Positions 56,519 through 61,828 of a stretch of DNA of 61,828 bases are shown here, in pieces; the stretch's first letter is position 1, and each line of letters begins with the position of its first letter. The DNA is from Pseudomonadota bacterium (GTDB lineage Bacteria > Pseudomonadota > Gammaproteobacteria > Xanthomonadales > Rhodanobacteraceae), in assembly GCA_021795435.1 (NCBI GenBank), contig JAJYPJ010000010.1:1-61828 (forward strand). Direction: 5' to 3'. Position numbers and translations under genes: made by a program. Under the pieces are notes generated by a model. That model searched no databases and had not been told where the DNA came from. It saw only the letters and a list, made by a program, of their open reading frames with translations.

Positions 56519-57354
56519 GCCCGCTGCTCCTCGAAACCAAAATCATCCGCCAGCGGCGGCGCCGGATACTGGAATGGCACCGGCCCCTCAAGCGCGCCAC
56601 CAAAGAACTGGGCGGTCCAGGGCGAGTCGCCTCGCGCGAGCTCCGACGGGGTGCCGCTCGCAACGCGCTTGCCACCGGCTATCAGGTGCACGACGTCCGC
56701 GACCTCGCGAATCGCCGCGAATTCGTGCGCTACAAGCACCGATGTAATCCCGAGCTCTCGATTCAGCGTGCGGATGAGCTTCAGCACCTGATTCAAAGCG
56801 ATCGGATCCAGGCCGACGAAAGGTTCGTCGTAAAGGATCAGCATTGGATCAAAGACGATCGCGCGCGCCAGCGCAACGCGGCGCGCCATGCCGCCGGAGA
56901 GTTCACTCGGCATTAGCCGAGAGGCACCGCGCAGGCCGACAGCCTGAAGCTTCATCAGGACAATGTTGCGGATGAGGTCTTCAGGCAGCTTCGTATGGGC
57001 TCGCAGCGGAAACGCCACGTTCTCGAACACGTCATAGTCGGAAAGCAGTGCCGAATTCTGGAACAGATAACCCACGCGTTCCCGCAATCGGAAAAGATCC
57101 TCGCGCCCGAGCCGGGCGACGTCCTGACCGTCCACAAGAACCGTTCCCGAGTCACCATGGAGCTGGCCCGTGATGTGCTTCAAGAGCGTGGTCTTGCCCG
57201 TGCCACTCGGCCCCATGATCGCAGAGATGCTGCCGCGCGCAATTTCAAGATCAAGCGAATCAAAGATGACCTTGCCCCCAAGCACCGTGGTCAACGAACG
57301 CACTTGGACCATTGGCACGGCGGGATCGGATCGGTTGGTAGTCGATTCAGGCAT
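56515..57354 (-). CDS. mlaF: Phospholipid ABC transporter ATP-binding protein MlaF
   Basis: ATPase that powers MlaE. 279 residues: Walker A GPSGTGKTTLLKHITG (~52-67), Q-loop GYLFQNSALLSDYDVFENV, signature LSGGMARRVALARAIVFDP, Walker B MLILYDEPFVGLDPIA, and H-loop VLVAHEFAAIREVAD. First gene of mlaFEDCB. Downstream genes overlap or follow closely. The preceding 47 bases to gmk hold a hairpin. Confidence 0.97.
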   Translation of the reverse strand: MPESTTNRSDPAVPMVQVRSLTTVLGGKVIFDSLDLEIARGSISAIMGPSGTGKTTLLKHITGQLHGDSGTVLVDGQDVARLGREDLFRLRERVGYLFQNSALLSDYDVFENVAFPLRAHTKLPEDLIRNIVLMKLQAVGLRGASRLMPSELSGGMARRVALARAIVFDPMLILYDEPFVGLDPIALNQVLKLIRTLNRELGITSVLVAHEFAAIREVADVVHLIAGGKRVASGTPSELARGDSPWTAQFFGGALEGPVPFQYPAPPLADDFGFEEQRA

Positions 57355-57382
57355 AAGCGCTCAAGGTAGCTGATGGCAACCT

Positions 57383-57398
57383 CGGTGGCGAGCCACCG
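57383..57398 (-). terminator. Hairpin after gmk
   Basis: CGGTGG (57383-57388), loop CGAG, CCACCG (57393-57398), a perfect 6-bp stem immediately past the gmk stop and before mlaF on the same strand. No U-tract, so termination is uncertain. Confidence 0.35.
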
Positions 57399-57401
57399 GG
57401 T

Positions 57402-58019
57402 TCACCGTGACTTCAGCAGATCATCGAGTATCACGGCGCAATGCCGCCGCGCCCGCGATCCATGCCGTCGCTCCGCTCGCAGGATGGCCCGCAGGTCGGC
57501 CAGCGCCTCGTCGAAGACATCGTTGACCAACAGATAGTCGAACTCCACGGCATGGGTGATTTCCTCGCGTGAACCGGCAAGCCGCTTCGCGATCGTCGTG
57601 TCGTTGTCGGTCCCGCGCGCGCGCAGACGGCGTTCGAGCTCGGCACGCGAAGGCGGCAAGATGAATACGCTCGCCGATTCGGGCATGTGCTCCCGAACTT
57701 GGCGCGCACCTTGCCAATCGATCTCGAGAATGACGTCTCGGCCAGCTGCAAGCGCCTGGTCGATCGGCGCGCGCGCGGTGCCATAGCCATGGCCGAACAC
57801 GTCGGCGTGCTCAAGGAACGCCCCTTGCCTAACCATGCGATCAAAGGCCGCGCGGTCGATGAAGTGGTAGTGCTCGCCCTCGCTCTCACCGGGACGCGGC
57901 GGTCGCGTCGTGTAGGAAATGGACAACTGCAGGTCCACTTCGGCCGCGAGCAGCGCATTGACCAGAGTGGATTTTCCTGCGCCGGAAGGCGCAGCGACAA
58001 TCAGCAGCACGCCGCTCAT
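57402..58019 (-). CDS. gmk: Guanylate kinase
   Basis: Phosphorylates GMP to GDP. 205 residues from ATG 58019 (MSGVLLIVAAPSGAGKSTLV): P-loop APSGAGKST (~9-17), the GMP-binding core SISYTTRPPRPGESEGEHYHF, ILEIDWQGARQVR and the lid/Arg segment RLRARGTDND. The in-frame extension to 58061 overlaps the yicC stop region without ribosome-site support. The gene follows yicC by 42 bases and precedes mlaF. Confidence 0.97.
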   Translation of the reverse strand: MSGVLLIVAAPSGAGKSTLVNALLAAEVDLQLSISYTTRPPRPGESEGEHYHFIDRAAFDRMVRQGAFLEHADVFGHGYGTARAPIDQALAAGRDVILEIDWQGARQVREHMPESASVFILPPSRAELERRLRARGTDNDTTIAKRLAGSREEITHAVEFDYLLVNDVFDEALADLRAILRAERRHGSRARRHCAVILDDLLKSR

Positions 58020-58061
58020 GGCAACGGTCCGAATGTGCAAGTCAGCAGCTGGTCGGCACAT

Positions 58062-58922
58062 TTATTCAATGTTCTGCACCTGCTCGCGCACCTGCTCGAT
58101 CAGTACCTTCAACTCAATGCTGGCGTTGCTCGTGCGCGGGTCGGTCGATTTGCTTCCGAGCGTATTTGCCTCGCGATTGAATTCCTGAAGGAGGAAATCG
58201 AACCTCCTGCCTATCGGCTCATCCAGAGCAAGGACCCGTCGCGCCTCGAGAAGATGGGCATCAAGGCGATCCAGTTCCTCATCAACGTCCATGCGAAGCA
58301 ATTGAGCCACCAACTCCTTTTCAATGCGCTGCGCATCCGCCACGTCACGCAATTCCGCAAGCAATCCATCGACGCGTCCACGCTGCAGACTGCGAAGTTC
58401 CGGCATGGCCACACGCACGCCTGCGACCTGCGCGGCCATCGCATCCAGTCTCTCGACGATCGCATTCGCCAACCGGGAGCCTTCTCGCTCGCGCGCCTCG
58501 ATCAGGTTATCGATGGCTTGGTCGAGGAGACCTTGCACGGCCTCCGACAACGCAGCCGGCTCGACCTCGGCCGCCTCGACCACACCGGGCATGCGCAACA
58601 AATCCGTGAAGTCGACGACGAGTTCAGGAAAGCGCGCAGAGAGATGGAGGGAGAGTTCGGAAAGCTGCTTGAGATACACCTCATTGAGACGCAGTTCGGG
58701 CCCACGAGCGACGGCACGCAAGCGAACGACTACGTCGAGTTTGCCGCGCGCCACGCGCTGCGCGATCCGCTCACGCAGCGCAGACTCCAGCATCCGCAAT
58801 TCATCTGGCAAGCGCTGCGCCACCTCGAGGTAGCGATGGTTGATGCTTCGCACCTCGATCGCAACCCGGCCCAGCGGGGTGTCGCCCTCGACCTGAGCAT
58901 AGGCCGTCATGCTACGGATCAT
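58062..58922 (-). CDS. yicC: YicC-family endoribonuclease
   Basis: 286 residues of the YicC/YloC family, including the N-terminal MIRSMTAYA start typical of the family, VEVRSINHRYLE-like (IEVRSINHRYLEV) and a C-terminal DUF1732 domain: LDAHLLEARRVL, DEPIGRRFDFLLQEFNREAN, TLGSKSTD. Known: recent work describes YicC as an endoribonuclease acting in stationary phase and sRNA decay (RyhB in E. coli). Cytoplasmic. Divergent from rph across 65 bases, and upstream of gmk in a two-gene unit. Confidence 0.93.
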   Translation of the reverse strand: MIRSMTAYAQVEGDTPLGRVAIEVRSINHRYLEVAQRLPDELRMLESALRERIAQRVARGKLDVVVRLRAVARGPELRLNEVYLKQLSELSLHLSARFPELVVDFTDLLRMPGVVEAAEVEPAALSEAVQGLLDQAIDNLIEAREREGSRLANAIVERLDAMAAQVAGVRVAMPELRSLQRGRVDGLLAELRDVADAQRIEKELVAQLLRMDVDEELDRLDAHLLEARRVLALDEPIGRRFDFLLQEFNREANTLGSKSTDPRTSNASIELKVLIEQVREQVQNIE

Positions 58923-58987
58923 ATGAGTTCCGGCGGCGTTGGTAGTCCGTAATGGTAAGCTGTCGAGCCTTCCGGCCCCAAGTCCCC

Positions 58988-59725
58988 ATGACCAATTTTG
59001 TCCGACCGAGCGGCCGCGCCGCTGCCGCCCTGCGCGAGCTGCGCATTGATCGCGGCTTTACCCGCCACGCAGAAGGCGCGGTCCTGATGACCATGGGCGG
59101 AACCCGTGTTCTATGTACCGCCAGCGTAGAGGACCGAATCCCAGCATGGCTGCGCGGCAAAGGCGAAGGATGGGTGACTGCCGAGTACGGCATGCTGCCG
59201 CGAGCGACGCACGAGCGCACTCAGCGCGAAGCCACGCGCGGCCATCAAGGCGGGCGGACACAAGAGATCCAGCGCCTGATTGGCCGCAGCTTACGCTCTT
59301 GCGTCGACCGCGCTGCCTTGGGCGAACGCGTCATCACGCTGGACTGCGACGTACTGCAGGCCGATGGGGGTACGCGTTGCGCTGCAATCACAGGCGCATA
59401 TGTAGCTCTCTGCGATGCCATCGGGACGCTCCTTAGGCGCGGGACGATCAAGCGCAACCCGATCCATGGGGCAGTCGCTGCGATCTCCGTAGGGCTGTGG
59501 AGAGGTACGCCCGTGCTGGATCTCGATTATGCCGAAGACAGTGCCTGCGACACAGACATGAACGTAGTGATGAACGATGCGGGCGGCATCATCGAGATTC
59601 AGGGGACGGCCGAGGGCCATGCCTTCCGTCGGGAAGAACTTGACTCGATGCTCAGCTTGGCCAGTGGGGGCATCGCCGAGTTAATTTCGGCCCAACGGGC
59701 AGCCCTGGCGCAATCCTTGCCATGA
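58988..59725 (+). CDS. rph: Ribonuclease PH
   Basis: Phosphorolytic 3' exoribonuclease that trims tRNA 3' ends. 245 residues from ATG 58988 ([20 protein letters not shown]). [60 protein letters not shown] (with the catalytic Arg region), [19 protein letters not shown] and the C-terminal [16 protein letters not shown] are all intact. The upstream in-frame extension to 58952 is not needed. Its stop overlaps the VOC gene start by 4 bases (ATGA). Confidence 0.97.
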   Translation: MTNFVRPSGRAAAALRELRIDRGFTRHAEGAVLMTMGGTRVLCTASVEDRIPAWLRGKGEGWVTAEYGMLPRATHERTQREATRGHQGGRTQEIQRLIGRSLRSCVDRAALGERVITLDCDVLQADGGTRCAAITGAYVALCDAIGTLLRRGTIKRNPIHGAVAAISVGLWRGTPVLDLDYAEDSACDTDMNVVMNDAGGIIEIQGTAEGHAFRREELDSMLSLASGGIAELISAQRAALAQSLP

Positions 59726-60126
59726 CCCAGAACCTGGCCGCCATCGCCCTGCTCGTTGATGACTACGATGCGGCCGTCGCCTACTACACGGGCGTCATGG
59801 GGTTCGAGCTGCTGGAGGACACTCCGCATGGGCTTGGCAAGCGCTGGGTCAGGGTCGCGCCACCCGGATCAACAGGGACTTCCATCTTGTTGGCTCGGGC
59901 CAGCACGGATGCCCAGCGTGCGCGGATTGGCGACCAGACGGGCGGGCGCGTTGGCTTGTTCCTCCATACGGACGATTTCGACCGCGACTATCACGCGCTG
60001 AGCGCCAGGGGCGTGCGGTTCCGAGAGGTACCGCGCCAGGAAACGTATGGCAAGGTCGCCGTCTTCGAGGATTGTTACGGGAATGCCTGGGACCTGATTC
60101 AGCCCTCGTCGGCGGCGCTTCCGTGA
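59722..60126 (+). CDS. VOC superfamily (glyoxalase/dioxygenase-like) protein
   Basis: 134 residues forming one vicinal oxygen chelate module: [20 protein letters not shown], the paired beta-alpha-beta core, [20 protein letters not shown] and [14 protein letters not shown], the family's closing strand with a metal-ligand-like acidic residue. The first motif lacks the usual His metal ligand in IALLVDDYD, so metal dependence is uncertain. The gene overlaps rph (ATGA) and rdgB (GTGA), and so is tightly tied to them. Substrate unknown; the context (RNA trimming, nucleotide clean-up) does not decide it. Confidence 0.88.
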   Translation: MTQNLAAIALLVDDYDAAVAYYTGVMGFELLEDTPHGLGKRWVRVAPPGSTGTSILLARASTDAQRARIGDQTGGRVGLFLHTDDFDRDYHALSARGVRFREVPRQETYGKVAVFEDCYGNAWDLIQPSSAALP

Positions 60127-60722
60127 AAGTCGTCTTGGCTTCGGGCAATCATGGCAAGCAGGCCGAGTTCTCGGCATTGCTTGCCAATGTCGGTATCGAA
60201 CTCGTCATGCAATCGGACCTCGGCGTCACCGCCATCGAGGAAACGGGTGCCAGCTTCGTCGAAAATGCCTTGCTGAAGGCGCGACACGCGGCGCGCGCCA
60301 CCGGCTTGCCAGCGCTCGCTGACGACTCGGGACTTTGCGTGGACTCGCTGGGGGGCGCGCCGGGCATCCATTCCGCTCGCTACGCGGGGGGCCACGGCGA
60401 TGATGCGGCCAATATTGCTCGCCTGCTCGATGCGATGCGCGACGTTACCGACCCCGGTCGCGGCGCGCACTTCATTTGCGTGCTGGCGTTGATTCGCCAC
60501 CCCGAGGACCCGTTACCCATCTTGGCCGAAGGCCGATGGAGCGGCAGCATCGTCGCGTCACCCCGTGGCTCCGGTGGATTCGGGTACGACCCCGTCTTCT
60601 TCGACGCTGTCCGCGGCTGCACAGCCGCGGAATTGGACACCGCAGTCAAGAACATGGTGAGCCACAGAGCGCGCGCGCTGGCGGTGCTACACGCGCGATG
60701 GCTTCAAAACAACGCACCGTGA
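60123..60722 (+). CDS. rdgB: dITP/XTP pyrophosphatase RdgB (HAM1)
   Basis: Removes non-canonical purine NTPs (ITP, XTP, dITP). 199 residues from GTG 60123, which overlaps the VOC stop (GTGA). N-terminal SGNHGK (7-12) substrate loop, ALADDSGLCVDSLGGAPGIHSARYAG, FICVLALIRHPED, GSGGFGYDPVFF and the C-terminal SHRARAL block are all in place. A start at 60072 would lie inside the VOC gene and is discounted. Confidence 0.96.
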   Translation: MKVVLASGNHGKQAEFSALLANVGIELVMQSDLGVTAIEETGASFVENALLKARHAARATGLPALADDSGLCVDSLGGAPGIHSARYAGGHGDDAANIARLLDAMRDVTDPGRGAHFICVLALIRHPEDPLPILAEGRWSGSIVASPRGSGGFGYDPVFFDAVRGCTAAELDTAVKNMVSHRARALAVLHARWLQNNAP

Positions 60723-61828
60723 ACCAAAGGATCCCGCTGGGGCTCTACGTGCACCTTCCATGGTGCGTGCGCAAATGTCCCTACTGCGATTTCAACAGCC
60801 ACGCACCCACCGCGCAACCGCCCTTCTCGGCATACGTGGATGCCTTGCTCGCGGATCTTTACGGCGACTTGCGAGACTTCGCGGATGGACTGGCAGGCCG
60901 AACCATTGAAACGGTCTTCTTCGGGGGAGGCACGCCTAGCCTTTTCCCCGCGGACCAGATCGCACGAATCCTGACCGGCGTCCGCGATCGCCTGCCGCTT
61001 GCCACGGGCGCGGAAATCAGTCTCGAAGCCAATCCCGGCACCATCGAACATGGTCGATTTTCCGAATTCCGCAATGCTGGGATCAATCGAATTTCGATCG
61101 GCGCACAGTCATTCGACGATGCGAGGCTAGCCGACTTGGGCCGCATTCACCGAAGCGACGAGACTCGGGAAACATTTGCCGAAGCCCGAGCCGCGGGTTT
61201 CAGCAACATCAACATCGATCTGATGTTTGCGTTGCCGGGACAAAATCTGGATGGTGCCCTGGCTGACGTGGAATCAGCACTGGCGTTGCAGCCCGAACAC
61301 ATTTCCTTCTACCAATTGACGCTGGAGCCCGGCACGCCCTTCGCACGCTCGCCGCCTTCATCCCTTCCGGATTGCGATTCCGCCTGGGTAATGCAGGAGG
61401 CATGCCTGTCCCGACTGTCCCAATCCGGCTACATCCACTACGAAGTCTCGGCCCATGCGTTGCAAGGAAGACAGGCTCGGCACAACCTTGCATACTGGAC
61501 TTTCGCGGACTACCTGGGCATCGGCGCCGGTGCACACAGCAAATTGACGTTGGCCAACACACACATTGAACGACGAGCGAAGCGAAGAAACCCCTCCCTG
61601 TACCTTGCTAGTGCGCAAAGCGCCGCCCGCGTGGAAAGCCATCGCCAAGTGGCACCGGCCGATATTCCGTTCGAGTTCATGCTCAACGCATTGCGACTGA
61701 CCCATGGCGTGCCAGCGACCCTCTTCACCGAACGCACCGGATTGCCCCTGTCCAGCATCGAACGGCCTTTGGCACAAGCGCGCGCTGCAGGTCTCATGCG
61801 CGGTGCCGACTCCGGCTTGCTGCAAGTC
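60719..61828 (+). CDS. hemW: Heme chaperone HemW (radical SAM), 3'-truncated
   Basis: Radical SAM protein related to coproporphyrinogen dehydrogenase that delivers heme to target enzymes. 370 residues present, open to the window edge, so the last few residues are missing. From GTG 60719: iron-sulfur Cys16, Cys20 and Cys23 in HLPWCVRKCPYCDF, then TVFFGGGTPSLF, EISLEANPGTIE, INRISIGAQSFD, NINIDLMFALPGQ, HYEVSAHALQGRQARHNLAYW and GAGAHS. An ATG at 60698 in the same frame (MASKQRTV) would overlap rdgB by 25 bases and is a plausible alternative. The GTGA overlap with rdgB suits the coupled chain. HemW lacks the extra residues of HemN. Confidence 0.95.
   Translation, partial: MNQRIPLGLYVHLPWCVRKCPYCDFNSHAPTAQPPFSAYVDALLADLYGDLRDFADGLAGRTIETVFFGGGTPSLFPADQIARILTGVRDRLPLATGAEISLEANPGTIEHGRFSEFRNAGINRISIGAQSFDDARLADLGRIHRSDETRETFAEARAAGFSNINIDLMFALPGQNLDGALADVESALALQPEHISFYQLTLEPGTPFARSPPSSLPDCDSAWVMQEACLSRLSQSGYIHYEVSAHALQGRQARHNLAYWTFADYLGIGAGAHSKLTLANTHIERRAKRRNPSLYLASAQSAARVESHRQVAPADIPFEFMLNALRLTHGVPATLFTERTGLPLSSIERPLAQARAAGLMRGADSGLLQV

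Overview
The window is a dense, high-GC (roughly 60% by eye) chromosomal core region from a gammaproteobacterium. The gene content and order fit Xanthomonadales/Lysobacterales best: lptD-surA-pdxA-rsmA-apaG-apaH, secA-dciA-lpxC-dcw, rsmI-lpoA, pilMNOPQ divergent from mrcA, a type-B L31 gene beside gltA, and rpoZ-spoT-ridA-recG. This placement is inferred from synteny and protein character, because no 16S or database comparison was possible. I see no prophage, insertion sequence, CRISPR array or tRNA.

Layout. 1-1496: three apparently corrinoid-related genes (truncated histidine phosphatase, DUF6580/BtuM-like membrane protein, PduO-type adenosyltransferase), then a bacterial histone deacetylase homologue and msrB. 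2913-9680: envelope and housekeeping genes on the plus strand (lptD, surA, pdxA, rsmA, apaG, apaH). 9705-13117: secA and a divergent dciA. 13220-29662: the whole division and cell wall cluster on the minus strand, transcribed mraZ-rsmH-ftsL-ftsI-murE-murF-mraY-ftsW-murG-murC-ddl-ftsQ-ftsA-ftsZ-lpxC, mostly with 1-11 base overlaps. Its promoter is preceded by a clear 10-bp-periodic MraZ operator. 29918-31150: RNase P RNA and rsmI. 31229-35691: lpoA, a CNT nucleoside transporter and a ribokinase-like kinase.

35692-36228 is the longest gene-free stretch. It contains a run of hairpins ending in a textbook U-tract terminator, a good candidate for an undescribed small RNA. 36229-44241: type IV pilus operon pilMNOPQ and divergent mrcA (PBP1A). 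44354-50337: an unrecognised conserved-looking protein, gltA, rpmE2, a nucleoside hydrolase, recG and ridA. 50505-53009: spoT and rpoZ. 53154-57354: the Mla phospholipid transport system, lying between rpoZ and gmk. 57402-61828: gmk, yicC, and the coupled rph-VOC-rdgB-hemW chain, with hemW running off the right edge.

Functionally the window is dominated by envelope biogenesis: LPS export (LptD), outer membrane protein folding (SurA), lipid A synthesis (LpxC), peptidoglycan synthesis and division (dcw, PBP1A and its activator LpoA), outer membrane lipid asymmetry (Mla) and pili. Nucleotide handling is also present: nucleoside uptake, hydrolysis and ribose phosphorylation, ApaH, SpoT, Gmk, RdgB. 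Several gene ends carry long perfect hairpins without a U-tract; only the candidate sRNA has a canonical intrinsic terminator.
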